From NCBI GenBank assembly GCA_965216955.1, contig CBDCGV010000008.1, forward strand, positions 1-64,000: 64,000 nucleotides of DNA, read 5' to 3'. The position numbers were made by a program, and so were the translations under genes. The notes beneath the pieces are model-generated. The model was not told the DNA's origin, did not search any database, and worked only from the letters and a program-made list of their open reading frames with translations. This DNA comes from CBDCGV01 sp965216955. Lineage in GTDB: Bacteria > Bacteroidota > Bacteroidia > Chitinophagales > JADIYW01. Positions 37,333 through 46,057 of this stretch are shown here, piece by piece. Each line of letters opens with the position of its first letter. Position 1 is the stretch's first letter.

Positions 37333-38163
37333 ATGAAAATCAACTTAAAAAAAATATACATTTTATTAGCAATAGGAGTAATTATGCTGGTATCTGCCTG
37401 CGGAGATAATGCGATAAAAGAGAAAACAATTTCTGCAAATAATATTGTGATTTCAGGAAATGGTAGTGATCATATTAAAGTAGTCGATGGAGATTATACA
37501 ATGAAAACAATTGATTCAAAAGTGATTATACCAATAAAAGTTGAGTTGATAAGGGCAGTTGAGGTTGATAACCCAAGGATGGGTAATCTCACATTGATCC
37601 CAATTGATAATTCAGGAGCAGCTGTGCCTGATATAGGTTTAAATTTTACGCCAGCAACTTTAAGTGATTGGGGTAAAGTGGAAGATTTACTTAGCAGTAG
37701 TGTTGGAACTATTACGAATATTTCTTTTGAATGGAGTTATTTCTCAGATAAAAAGAGAAGAGCAAGAATTATGCAACAAACAGAAAATTTCGAAATTACA
37801 AGAGCTGATATTCAAAGTAAGTCTTCTTCTTCATCTGCAAATGGTATTACTAATGAACCTGACGAGGATGAAAGTGAAGAAGAAGCTATTTCTAAAGCAT
37901 CCAAAAAAACTGCTATTAAAATTGATAAAATGCTTGATGACTATGATAAATATGTAACATCGTACATTGATTTTGTCAAATCTACTAAAAATGATGATAG
38001 CTGGGAAAGTATGGATAAACTTGATGAAATGTATGAAAGTGCAGAAGAGTTTGAAGACAAATTTGACGACATTGATGAAGATGATATGTCTGCTGCACAG
38101 ATGAAAAGATATTTAAAGATCAGTACTAAATTGACAGATGCAGCCATTGATATGGCTTACTAA
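37333..38163 (+). CDS. Putative lipoprotein
   Basis: A 276-residue protein with a lipoprotein signal (LLAIGVIMLVSACGD, lipid Cys at about 23). The middle is beta-rich (KVIIPIKVELIRAVEVDNP). A Ser/Asp/Glu-rich linker (SSSSSANG; PDEDESEEEA) leads to a helical C-terminal domain (DKMLDDYDKYVTSYIDFVK). I do not recognise a family. A TATATTTG box at 37212-37219 upstream fits the Bacteroidota -7 element. It is anchored in the inner or outer membrane; no function can be given. Confidence 0.75.
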   Translation: MKINLKKIYILLAIGVIMLVSACGDNAIKEKTISANNIVISGNGSDHIKVVDGDYTMKTIDSKVIIPIKVELIRAVEVDNPRMGNLTLIPIDNSGAAVPDIGLNFTPATLSDWGKVEDLLSSSVGTITNISFEWSYFSDKKRRARIMQQTENFEITRADIQSKSSSSSANGITNEPDEDESEEEAISKASKKTAIKIDKMLDDYDKYVTSYIDFVKSTKNDDSWESMDKLDEMYESAEEFEDKFDDIDEDDMSAAQMKRYLKISTKLTDAAIDMAY

Positions 38164-38429
38164 CTTCAGAGCAATCTTTTAAAATGTAATTTTATTTATT
38201 TTAAATTCAAAAAAGAAACTTGCTTGAAATTCAAATATACTTTATCAGAAAAGTATATGAAGGTATCAGATAACAAAGAAGAAACCAGCAATGTAGATGA
38301 AAAAATAAGACTGATAGGTCTCTGAGCCTTTCCGATATATCTTTCTTGCCCTCAAGCAAATTAAGTGGTATTGAAATATTCCTGATATAAAGAGAAATCA
38401 AAGAAAATATATCTCCGTAGTTCTTGGGA

Positions 38430-38451
38430 ATATATAAATATATTTATATAT
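38430..38451. repeat. 22-bp AT-only perfect palindrome in a 341-bp gap
   Basis: ATATATAAATATATTTATATAT is its own reverse complement. It lies between convergent genes (lipoprotein and Lrp regulator), so a bidirectional transcription end or cruciform is plausible. The rest of the gap 38164-38504 shows only low-complexity AT sequence and no supported gene. Confidence 0.5.
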
Positions 38452-38504
38452 CGGATTCCGTTAGCGAAATCTGAAAAACAATCTATTCTAATGTTTTGAA
38501 ATGC

Positions 38505-38963
38505 TTAGATATCAATCAATATTTCAGTACTATTTAAAATCTCTTCCAGCACTATTTGACTATCAATATCAGAGATATTGGAAATTGGAGCAACCTTATT
38601 CACTAAAAAGTCTCTATACTCTTTAATATTCGAAAATCGAACTTTTGCCATAAAATCGTGTAGTCCAGAAGTGTGATACAATTCATTAATTTCTTCTAAA
38701 GATTCTATGGCTTCCAAAAATTCATTCCTGTCGTCTTTATGATGGCTTCTAATGGATATATTGATAAATACAGTAATATGCTTATTTAACATTTCTGGAT
38801 TTAGCAAGGCAACATACTTTTTTATATAACCATTATTCTCTAGTCGTTTAATCCGCTCATAGATAGGTGTTGGAGATAAATTCAATTGATTTCCTAACTC
38901 TTTGGCAGTTGAAGTAGAATCCTTTTGGAGAAAATCAAGGATTTTAAGGTCAATTTCGTCCAT
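38505..38963 (-). CDS. Lrp/AsnC-family transcriptional regulator
   Basis: A 152-residue regulator with an N-terminal winged HTH (MDEIDLKILDFLQKDSTSTA; LGNQLNLSPTPIYERIKRLE) and a C-terminal RAM ligand-sensing domain (YHTSGLHDFMAKVRFSNIKE). It is transcribed away from the SpeA-like gene with 148 bases between start codons. Lrp proteins commonly control the divergent amino-acid gene, so arginine or ornithine sensing is a reasonable inference. Length and motifs fit the family. Confidence 0.92.
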   Translation of the reverse strand: MDEIDLKILDFLQKDSTSTAKELGNQLNLSPTPIYERIKRLENNGYIKKYVALLNPEMLNKHITVFINISIRSHHKDDRNEFLEAIESLEEINELYHTSGLHDFMAKVRFSNIKEYRDFLVNKVAPISNISDIDSQIVLEEILNSTEILIDI

Positions 38964-39059
38964 TTTAGTGAATTTTATATCTAAAAACTATAAATATAGA
39001 TTTTATCACCAAACTTTACAATAATCGTAAATTATTTAACTATTGACATTATTAATAGA

Positions 39060-39067
39060 TAAATTTG
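39060..39067 (+). promoter_or_regulatory. Bacteroidota -7 box for the decarboxylase gene
   Basis: TAAATTTG fits TAnnTTTG and lies 45 bases before ATG 39112. A weak upstream TTTA/ATTG lies at a suitable distance. The in-frame TTG at 39043 is within this promoter, which argues for ATG 39112 as the true start. Confidence 0.6.
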
Positions 39068-39111
39068 CCTTTCAATTTGTAACAGCAAATACAGCGCATG
39101 CACTACTGACA

Positions 39112-40524
39112 ATGAAAAATACTTATTTTGATCTGATTGATCAGAGCTATTACTTCCCACAAGAAGGCTTTGATTTGAAGGATGATTACCTCAGCTTTCA
39201 TGGAATTTCTTTAAAATATTTAATCAAAAAATACAAAACTCCTTTTAAGCTTCTATACCTACCCAGAATTGGAGAACAGATAAAAAAAGCAAAAAATTTA
39301 TTCAATAGATCCATTAAGAAGAATGGATATGGAGGAAAATATCATTACTGCTATTGTACGAAGTGTTGTCATTTTTCTCATGTGGTTAAAGCAGCTTTAA
39401 AAGAAAGTGTTCATTTAGAAACTTCATCATCATTTGATATTGATCTAATTTTCAACTTACTAGATGAAGGAGTGGTCAGTAAAAAGTTGTTCATTATTCA
39501 TAATGGATATAAAACAAAGGATTATTTAGAGAAAATAATCAAGCTAAAAAAAGCAGGATTTGAAAACTCCATAATTGTATTAGACTCTATAACCGAACTC
39601 CAAAGAATAAGGCAATTCACTAAAAATTTGGAAGGTGTCCTCAATATTGGAATAAGAATGGCCATTAATGAAGAACCTCAATCTGCATACTATACTTCTA
39701 GATTAGGCATTAACCCTTCCGAAGTAATTCCTCTATATAAAGAGCAGATTGAAAATGACGAAAAATTCTCACTTAAAATGATGCACTTCTTTATCGACTC
39801 TGGCATTAAAGATACCATGTATTATTGGGGGGAGTTTCAAAAAGCCATAAAGCTATTTGTAGAATTAAAGAATGAATGCCCAAAATTGGAAGCTTTGAAC
39901 TTAGGCGGTGGTTTTCCAATTAGAAATAATCTGGGTTTTAATTACGACTATGAAGGTATTATAAATCAAATTGTAACTACCATTCAAACCACTTGCAAAG
40001 AAGCCAATGTACAAGAACCTGATATTTATACAGAGTTTGGTAAATACACTGTTGGAGAAAGTGGAGCTATTATTTTTTCTGTATTAGAACAAAAGCAACA
40101 AAACGATACAGAAAAATGGTACATGGTGGATAACAGTTTAATGAACACCATCCCTGATGCTTGGTCTATTTTTGAGAAGTTTATTTTACTCCCAATCAAT
40201 AAATGGGAAAACGAATACAGCCGAGTAAATATTGGAGGAATCAGTTGTGACCATTCAGACTACTACAACTCTGAAGATATGAATCAACAAGTTTTCTTGC
40301 CAAACATTGAAAGAAAAGATAAAACACCCTTATACGTAGGTTTTTTTCATACTGGTGCTTATCAAGATTCTATAAGTGGGTATGGAGGGATTAAGCACTG
40401 TTTAATTCCTGCACCTAAACTGATAATTATTGATAGAGATGATAAGGGAAATTTTGTAGATACTGTGTATAGAAATGAGCAAACAGTAGATGAAATGCTT
40501 CAAATATTAGGGTATAACACTTAA
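39112..40524 (+). CDS. speA: Arginine decarboxylase, PLP fold type III (SpeA-like)
   Basis: A 470-residue PLP enzyme of the Orn/DAP/Arg decarboxylase 2 family. Landmarks: CYCTKCCHFSHVV, LETSSSFDIDLI, HNGYKTKDYLEK, the glycine-rich phosphate site LNLGGGFPIR, EFGKYTVGESGAI, and the substrate-side Cys in GISCDHSDYY. This Bacteroidota version pairs with a deoxyhypusine-synthase-like gene, which follows after 8 bases here. It likely makes agmatine from arginine for polyamine synthesis. ATG 39112 is chosen; the upstream TTG overlaps the promoter. Substrate (Arg or Orn) is from known genome context, not from residues. Confidence 0.85.
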   Translation: MKNTYFDLIDQSYYFPQEGFDLKDDYLSFHGISLKYLIKKYKTPFKLLYLPRIGEQIKKAKNLFNRSIKKNGYGGKYHYCYCTKCCHFSHVVKAALKESVHLETSSSFDIDLIFNLLDEGVVSKKLFIIHNGYKTKDYLEKIIKLKKAGFENSIIVLDSITELQRIRQFTKNLEGVLNIGIRMAINEEPQSAYYTSRLGINPSEVIPLYKEQIENDEKFSLKMMHFFIDSGIKDTMYYWGEFQKAIKLFVELKNECPKLEALNLGGGFPIRNNLGFNYDYEGIINQIVTTIQTTCKEANVQEPDIYTEFGKYTVGESGAIIFSVLEQKQQNDTEKWYMVDNSLMNTIPDAWSIFEKFILLPINKWENEYSRVNIGGISCDHSDYYNSEDMNQQVFLPNIERKDKTPLYVGFFHTGAYQDSISGYGGIKHCLIPAPKLIIIDRDDKGNFVDTVYRNEQTVDEMLQILGYNT

Positions 40525-40532
40525 ATGTATTA

Positions 40533-41504
40533 ATGATGAAAGGCCCGATTTCTACATTCTTGGAGTTACATTTTAAACATTTTAATGCTGCTGCCCTATT
40601 AGCTGCTGCTCAAGCTTATGAAAAGCAACTACAAATGGGAAATAAGATGATGATAACACTTGCTGGTGCTATGAGTACGGCAGAGATTGGAATCTCTTTA
40701 GCAGAACTAATTAGAAATGATAAAGTGCAGATCATTTCTTGCACAGGTGCGAATTTAGAAGAAGATGTATTTAATCTAGTCGCTCACAATCATTATAAAC
40801 GTATTCCTAATTACCGAGATTTATCCCCTCAAGATGAAGAAGATTTATTAAATCAACATTTCAATCGAGTAACGGACACCTGTATTCCAGAAGCCGAAGC
40901 CATGCGACAGATTGAAGAACATTTATACGATGTTTGGAGAAATGCGCATTTAAATGGTGAGCGGCATTTTCCGCACGAATATTTTTATCAGATTTTATTA
41001 AGTGGTGAATTGGAAGATAAGTATCAAATAAATCCGCAGCATAGTTGGTTGTTGGCTGCTGCTGAAAAGAATATCCCTATTGTTGTGCCTGGTTGGGAAG
41101 ATTCTACTTGTGGCAACTTCTTTACTTCTTACTGTATTTCAGGCGATCTGCAAAGTAACATTACAAAGTCGGGTATAGAATATATGATGATGCTATCTGA
41201 CTGGTACCAAGAACATTGTGGAGATAGTGGAATAGGGTTCTTTCAAATTGGTGGTGGGATAGCAGGTGATTTCCCTATTTGTGTTGTTCCAATGCTTCAT
41301 CAAGATTTGGAAATCCAAGTACCTAATTGGTCTTACTACTGTCAGATAAGCGATTCAACTACCAGTTATGGTTCCTATTCAGGAGCAAGCCCTAATGAAA
41401 AGATTACATGGGGGAAATTAAATAAAGACACACCAAAGTTTGTAATAGAATCTGATGCGAGTATTGTTGCTCCGTTGATCTTTGCCTACTTGTTAAACCA
41501 ATAA
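40533..41504 (+). CDS. Deoxyhypusine synthase-family protein
   Basis: A 323-residue NAD-dependent enzyme of the DHS fold. It has TLAGAMSTAEIGISLAELIR, TGANLEEDVFNLVAHNHYK, VPGWEDSTCGNFF, IGGGIAGDFPI and near the C-terminus ITWGKLNKDTP, where the Lys matches the catalytic Lys of DHS (the WGK motif). Bacteria have no eIF5A, so the activity is probably a homospermidine- or spermidine-synthase-like aminobutyl transfer. It lies 8 bases after the decarboxylase and is surely co-transcribed. ATG 40533 and 40536 are both possible starts. Confidence 0.88.
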   Translation: MMKGPISTFLELHFKHFNAAALLAAAQAYEKQLQMGNKMMITLAGAMSTAEIGISLAELIRNDKVQIISCTGANLEEDVFNLVAHNHYKRIPNYRDLSPQDEEDLLNQHFNRVTDTCIPEAEAMRQIEEHLYDVWRNAHLNGERHFPHEYFYQILLSGELEDKYQINPQHSWLLAAAEKNIPIVVPGWEDSTCGNFFTSYCISGDLQSNITKSGIEYMMMLSDWYQEHCGDSGIGFFQIGGGIAGDFPICVVPMLHQDLEIQVPNWSYYCQISDSTTSYGSYSGASPNEKITWGKLNKDTPKFVIESDASIVAPLIFAYLLNQ

Positions 41505-41533
41505 AATTCTAGTTAAACAACAATATAAATCAA

Positions 41534-41692
41534 ATGAAAAAAGTAAAAAAGTTTAAGCAGAAAGAAAAAGATTACGACACTCAGGAAGACCTGAGGAAAC
41601 CCTCAAAGGAAAAGAAGAAAAAGATGAGTTTCTATAAAAGACCATCTAAACACGACATTTTGAAAAACGTAAATAAAGAAGAAGGTGAATAA
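41534..41692 (+). CDS. Small basic protein (52 residues)
   Basis: Reads MKKVKKFKQKEKDYDTQEDL and ends KHDILKNVNKEEGE. It is Lys-rich in the first third and in KEKKKK, then mixed charge. Its stop overlaps the GTG start of the next gene (GGTGAATAA), a sign of translational coupling and of a real gene. It starts 29 bases after the DHS-like stop. No family is recognised; nucleic-acid or ribosome binding is possible. Confidence 0.55.
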   Translation: MKKVKKFKQKEKDYDTQEDLRKPSKEKKKKMSFYKRPSKHDILKNVNKEEGE

Positions 41693-41987
41693 ACCAAAAA
41701 TTATTAAGGACTATGATAAGCTTAAAGATGATGACAAGGTCTTAGTCAAAGAGCTTTACCCTGATGGGTTTGAGAAACATTTAATCTTGATAAAGAATCA
41801 AAAAGGAGAACTTATAAATGTATTGCCCTATGAAACGGAAGACTATTGTTATATGCTAAAAATAGATTTGTTTGTTTCTAAAAAGAAAGTTAGAAAAGAG
41901 GATATTGAAGAAAGTGATAAAAAGGAACTAGATATAGAAATAGAGGAATATCAGGGTGATGAAAATGAATTTGAAAATGAAGAATAG
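41685..41987 (+). CDS. Conserved small acidic protein, unknown function
   Basis: A 100-residue protein starting at GTG 41685. NKPKIIKDYDKLKDDDKVLV, LYPDGFEKHLILI and VLPYETEDYCYML resemble a Bacteroidota conserved hypothetical family. The C-terminal 35 residues are acidic (IEEYQGDENEFENEE). It overlaps the preceding 52-residue gene by eight bases. Cytosolic, with no signal peptide. No function known to me. Confidence 0.65.
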   Translation: MNKPKIIKDYDKLKDDDKVLVKELYPDGFEKHLILIKNQKGELINVLPYETEDYCYMLKIDLFVSKKKVRKEDIEESDKKELDIEIEEYQGDENEFENEE

Positions 41988-42010
41988 TAATCATTTGTAA
42001 ATGAATAGCA

Positions 42011-42643
42011 GTGAACAAATTTCAGAATACTATAATTTTAATGGGACCTATGGCTACGGGAAAAAGTACCATAGCGCTGCGTCTTTCACAAACACTTGGC
42101 AGACCTAATATCCCAATAGACAGAATTAAATGGTATTATCGATTTAAAAATGGTTATGATCTAAAAACCTCGAAAGAGATTTTATTGAATGATGGATTTG
42201 AGTATCTGTTAAAGTATATAGATAAATATTTTACCATCTCTGACCTTTCTAAGGTATTGAATGAATTTTCTGGAATTATAGACTTTGGAGCTACAGATGC
42301 ATTTGCAGAAACAAACAGTGAGAAGCTCTATCTATTAGGAAATTTACTGCAACCTTATGAGCATGTTTTTCTAATTCTACCTTCTAAACATGAGAAAAAA
42401 TCATCTAAAATATTACATGATAGATTGAATTCAAGATATCAGCATCACCCTATAAAATCCAAAGTTTTAGACTCATACATCAGCATGAATGAAAAATTTT
42501 TGAATGCTGACTCTTATAGATCACTAGCTAAGCACACTGTTTTTATTGAAGATAGGAATGTTGATGAAGTAGTTGCAGAAATAAGGCAATATGTGACACA
42601 TCAAAAATCACATTTTGAATTCGACCAATACATGAGTGTTTAA
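42011..42643 (+). CDS. P-loop kinase-like ATP-binding protein
   Basis: A 210-residue protein with an N-terminal Walker A, ILMGPMATGKSTIA (about 8-21), as in shikimate kinase/adenylate-kinase-like proteins. A hydrophobic strand VFLILPSK follows later, with basic helices after it (KSSKILHDRLNSRYQHH) that could be the lid. GTG 42011 is the only start that keeps the P-loop at the usual distance from the N-terminus; the ATG at 42001 is out of frame. It lies 23 bases from both neighbours. Substrate unknown. Confidence 0.7.
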   Translation: MNKFQNTIILMGPMATGKSTIALRLSQTLGRPNIPIDRIKWYYRFKNGYDLKTSKEILLNDGFEYLLKYIDKYFTISDLSKVLNEFSGIIDFGATDAFAETNSEKLYLLGNLLQPYEHVFLILPSKHEKKSSKILHDRLNSRYQHHPIKSKVLDSYISMNEKFLNADSYRSLAKHTVFIEDRNVDEVVAEIRQYVTHQKSHFEFDQYMSV

Positions 42644-42665
42644 GTAATTAACCATATAACTCTGA

Positions 42666-43394
42666 ATGGAACTGATCTATTGGTTGATACTAATAATATT
42701 TGTTGCGTCTTTTATAAAAGGAACGTTTGGATTTGGTGATGGATTAATTGCTATACCTACTATGTCTATTCTATTACCTATTGTTGAAGTAACTCCAATG
42801 TTCAATTTGTTGTCAATGGTTATTGTGATTACTATGATGATTCAAGAAAGACAGTCTTTAGATTTTAATCGCTCTAGACAACTATTCCCCTTCATTTTTG
42901 TAGGTATTATAATTGGTATATTTCTCCTAAAATTAAATATTGATGTTCATCTTAAAATTGGACTGGCAGTAATCACAATTTCCTTTGGTCTTATTAATCT
43001 ATTTGAAAGTGGAAAACAATTTGTATTGAGCCATTTCCCCAAAGCATCTTTCTTTTATGGCTTATTAGGAGGTGTTACTGGTGGAGCACTCAATACAGCA
43101 GGTCCACCAATTTTAATGTACTGTGTTGTCAATCAATGGAAACACAAAGAGTATCGATCTAATCTACAAGCACTTTTTCTTGTAATGAATGTATTTGTTT
43201 TAATTGGACATATTAGTACAGGACTTGTAACAGACCTAGTTATAGAAAGAAATCTATATTTATTTCCTGCACTTGTTTTAGGATTTATAGCAGGAAGTAT
43301 AGTCCATAGAAGAATCAATCCAGAAAATTTTGAAAAATATGTGTATATAATAATGGTATTTATGGGGATCACTTTACTTGCTAGTGTATTTTAA
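42666..43394 (+). CDS. TauE/SafE-family sulfite/anion exporter
   Basis: A 242-residue membrane protein with about seven to eight helices. The family motif appears twice: near the start GTFGFGDGLIAIPTMSIL and in the middle GLLGGVTGGALNTAGPPILM, as expected for the internal repeat. It likely exports sulfite or a sulfonate-related organoanion, but specificity is not readable. It is the last plus-strand gene before the integrase remnant region, following the kinase-like gene by 22 bases. Confidence 0.88.
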   Translation: MELIYWLILIIFVASFIKGTFGFGDGLIAIPTMSILLPIVEVTPMFNLLSMVIVITMMIQERQSLDFNRSRQLFPFIFVGIIIGIFLLKLNIDVHLKIGLAVITISFGLINLFESGKQFVLSHFPKASFFYGLLGGVTGGALNTAGPPILMYCVVNQWKHKEYRSNLQALFLVMNVFVLIGHISTGLVTDLVIERNLYLFPALVLGFIAGSIVHRRINPENFEKYVYIIMVFMGITLLASVF

Positions 43395-43459
43395 TATAGT
43401 TATTTACTATTTTGAAAGCTTATACAAAATGATGATAGATATTACTATAATCTCCTCTC

Positions 43460-43481
43460 TCGTAAAGGATTCGTAAAGAAA
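43460..43481. repeat. Candidate arm site, right copy
   Basis: TCGTAAAGGATTCGTAAAGAA plus one A matches 24393-24414 at 21 of 22 positions in the same orientation. It lies 122 bases to the left of the right core copy (43604). Confidence 0.6.
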
Positions 43482-43507
43482 TCATTTACGGAAATACATC
43501 ATTATTT

Positions 43508-43551
43508 ACACTTTTGATATATGTCATTTTAGACCTACCTATCAAAAGTGT
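43508..43551. repeat. 12-bp perfect inverted repeat beside the right att-like core
   Basis: ACACTTTTGATA (43508-43519) is the exact complement of TATCAAAAGTGT (43540-43551) across 20 bases. It lacks a T-run, so it may be a recombinase or regulator site instead of a terminator. Confidence 0.5.
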
Positions 43552-43603
43552 TAAGGAGCGTAAATTCTGTCTTAATTTGATCTTAATTGGCTTGTTTCCA
43601 AAC

Positions 43604-43620
43604 GCCCCCTACGGGCTACT
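43604..43620. repeat. Candidate att core, right copy
   Basis: GCCCCCTACGGGCTACT is identical to 24318-24334 and in the same orientation, 19286 bases away. It lies between a B-type arm repeat and an integrase remnant. The gap 43395-44108 contains this, the repeats listed and the remnant; nothing else is supported. Confidence 0.65.
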
Positions 43621-43855
43621 ATTGACTTTTACAATCCGTTATGAATGAGAATTTATAGCGGATTTTTATTTTAGGAGGTGGTGTTGAAGCGAACCATTCT
43701 ATTTTGATTAAATCCCTGTTTATTCCTGTTTTGTTATACTTCCCTTGTATCTTTATGGCATGACTTTCACTCCAAAAGACACCATTACCAAGAGTATTTC
43801 CAAAGTACTTTTGGAGATAGAAAGACACAGATAGGCATTAAACATCTTCCTTTTA

Positions 43856-44056
43856 GTGGTACAGTTTGATAGTCCTATATCTTTAGAATTGAAGAAGTGT
43901 TATAAGAATGTTGTCCTTCATGAGCCTTTTAACGATAAGTCCAATTATGAATGCATATCAATTCATGTGGCTTGTAGAACTTTCATAACTCTATCCATTG
44001 ATAAAGAGATAATGCATAACAGTATTTATTTTTTAGGAACCGCACAATTAACATGA
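43856..44056 (+). pseudogene. Degenerate C-terminal fragment of a tyrosine integrase
   Basis: About 67 codons remain. The stretch NYECISIHVACRTFITLSID aligns with the C-terminal catalytic part of integrase B (YDCISTHAARRTFITLSIE), and the DNA is about 80% alike over 60 bases. The catalytic Arg of H-x-x-R has become Cys, and the Tyr region is gone. This is a relic of a sister element to integrase B, next to the right att-like core. Confidence 0.8.
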
Positions 44057-44108
44057 TAATTGTTATTTTGGATTTAATTTTTTGAATTTCTATATCTACA
44101 ACCAATTT

Positions 44109-45971
44109 ATGAAGCGTTTTATTTTTTCTATTCTATTCATTTGGCAATTTCAATTTGCTATAGCCCAAAATATTGAAAGCGGTCCGGTAATAGGTGCTGT
44201 TACAGATAGCAGTGCGCGGATGTATTGTAGAACAATTAACCCGGTTAATCTTCTTATTGAACTAGATAGTGATACCTTATTTGGAAATGCAAAAACTTAT
44301 AGCGTTAGTACAAGTGACGATAATTATAGAGTAGTCGTAGTAGATTTGGAAGGATTAAGAGATCAAACAAAATATTATTATCGAATAAAAATTGATAATG
44401 TAATAGATAGTATAAAAGGGAGTTTTAGAACCTTTCCAAAGGTGAACAGACGCGGTTATTATAAAGTAGTTGTGGGTTCATGCAATTATCATGATTTTGA
44501 GGCGGGTGGTGGAGCCACTTCCCCAGACAACTATTATAACGATGTGCTATTTGGGGGTATTAAGAAATTTGATCCGGCAATTGTATTACATCTAGGCGAT
44601 TGGAATTATCCACCAAGCAGATTTGGTAGTAATCATCTATCAAATCCCGGTTTAGGTGCCGAATCTTTTGCATTTCGATATAGTGATTATAATATGAGTA
44701 ATTATATAACGCCTTACTTACCTCTTGACTATATCTATGATGATGATTTTAGCTTTAATGGTAATGCTGGATGGACATGGCCTTCTATCTCTCCTGAAAC
44801 GCTGAGCAATGGATCAATCAAATATGTATTAGAAGATATCCCTATTCAAGAAGGGGTGCGTGAGGGTGCCATTGAAGCATACTTCAAAAATTTCCCAGGA
44901 TATAAACAAGTGGACACTTCAGGTATTCATCATTCCTTTAAATTGGGGCATATTGAATTTTTTGTGGTGGATACAAGAAGTTCCAAATCGGATGTATTAG
45001 AGGCTTTTAGATATAATTCCTTTTTGAATCTTTATGAATGGAGACCAAATGGCGATAGAACTACACTGGGTGAAATTCAGCGAGAATGGTTAATTAATGG
45101 ATTAAAAAATTCAGACGCTGATTGGAAAGTAATTTGCAGTTCTGTTGTGTTCAATAAAAGAATGGGGGAGTTAATTCCTTTGGTGCTCGCAGGTCAGCTG
45201 ATAGATAGAAGTCTTGTTGAATTTGCCTCTGCGATGGCTTATATGTGGGGCGGTTATCCTAAAGATCTCAATGCCGTATTAAAAACGATAAGAGAAGATA
45301 GCATCAAAAATGTAATTGTACTTTCAGGAGATACCCATAGCAGTATGATGGATGATGGGAAAAATGCCGGTCTTCCGGAATTGAGTTCCAGTGGGTGGGC
45401 CGCAGGGAATGAAGGCTACTTAAATTATACGATTGATTCAATTATCCAATTGGTAAGCTTGCCAATAAGTGTTAAAGATTTTCTTTGGAACAGTGGAGGT
45501 AGTGGCATAGGGAATAGTAATTTTTCAGATACCTATTCAACAATAGAATTCTTCTATTCGGATTCTGTTAGAATGTGTGTTAAGGATGAATTTGACCAAA
45601 CTTTATCATGTATGACTATTGGTTTTAAGGGAACGCCCAATTCTTGGATTGACACAACCAATCAAGATACCACTACAACTGATACTATAACAACCTTTAG
45701 TCCGATTCAGCAGCAGCAGTTTTTTACTTTGTTGTATCCTAATCCAACACGTCAGATGATACATCTTTTATTTAAGAAAAATCATGTAGTTGATAATGCT
45801 GATAGAATAGACTTAATTACGTTAGATGGTAAAGTGGTGAAAGTATTTACTGTTAAAGAATTACAAGAACAGCCCCTAAGAATTGATGTTTCCGAACTAC
45901 CATCCGGAAAGTATTTTATTGTCTATCAATCAAAGCAAAAATCAGATATCAGATCATTTGTAAAACATTAG
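44109..45971 (+). CDS. PhoD-like phosphatase with T9SS sorting domain
   Basis: A 620-residue exported enzyme. It has a signal peptide (KRFIFSILFIWQFQFAIAQ), then an Ig-like domain (ITDSSARMYCRT-type start; YYYRIKIDNVIDSIKG) and a metallophosphatase domain with GSCNYHDF, HLGDWNYPPSR and LSGDTHSSMMDDG as metal ligands. A Thr-rich linker (TNQDTTTTDTITT) and a C-terminal T9SS type A tail (LYPNPTRQMIHLLF ... SGKYFIVYQ) follow. It is likely released to or held at the cell surface for phosphate scavenging. ATG 44109 gives the signal peptide directly, so it is preferred to TTG 44082. Confidence 0.88.
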   Translation: MKRFIFSILFIWQFQFAIAQNIESGPVIGAVTDSSARMYCRTINPVNLLIELDSDTLFGNAKTYSVSTSDDNYRVVVVDLEGLRDQTKYYYRIKIDNVIDSIKGSFRTFPKVNRRGYYKVVVGSCNYHDFEAGGGATSPDNYYNDVLFGGIKKFDPAIVLHLGDWNYPPSRFGSNHLSNPGLGAESFAFRYSDYNMSNYITPYLPLDYIYDDDFSFNGNAGWTWPSISPETLSNGSIKYVLEDIPIQEGVREGAIEAYFKNFPGYKQVDTSGIHHSFKLGHIEFFVVDTRSSKSDVLEAFRYNSFLNLYEWRPNGDRTTLGEIQREWLINGLKNSDADWKVICSSVVFNKRMGELIPLVLAGQLIDRSLVEFASAMAYMWGGYPKDLNAVLKTIREDSIKNVIVLSGDTHSSMMDDGKNAGLPELSSSGWAAGNEGYLNYTIDSIIQLVSLPISVKDFLWNSGGSGIGNSNFSDTYSTIEFFYSDSVRMCVKDEFDQTLSCMTIGFKGTPNSWIDTTNQDTTTTDTITTFSPIQQQQFFTLLYPNPTRQMIHLLFKKNHVVDNADRIDLITLDGKVVKVFTVKELQEQPLRIDVSELPSGKYFIVYQSKQKSDIRSFVKH

Positions 45972-46057
45972 GTGATTTATCTAAAATGATAAAATTAATT
46001 TTGCGAGTTAAGTTGAAATAGGTCAAATATTTTTAATGGATAAAACCAAGTAAAAAA

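Noticed and set aside
38257..38325. 22-codon plus-strand frame in the 38164-38504 gap
   Set aside because: Too short, no coupling to neighbours and low-complexity surroundings.
43619..43828. Minus-strand open frame of 69 codons beside the right core
   Set aside because: No recognisable domain, no promoter and it overlaps the decayed integrase region; possibly a remnant but not supportable as a gene.
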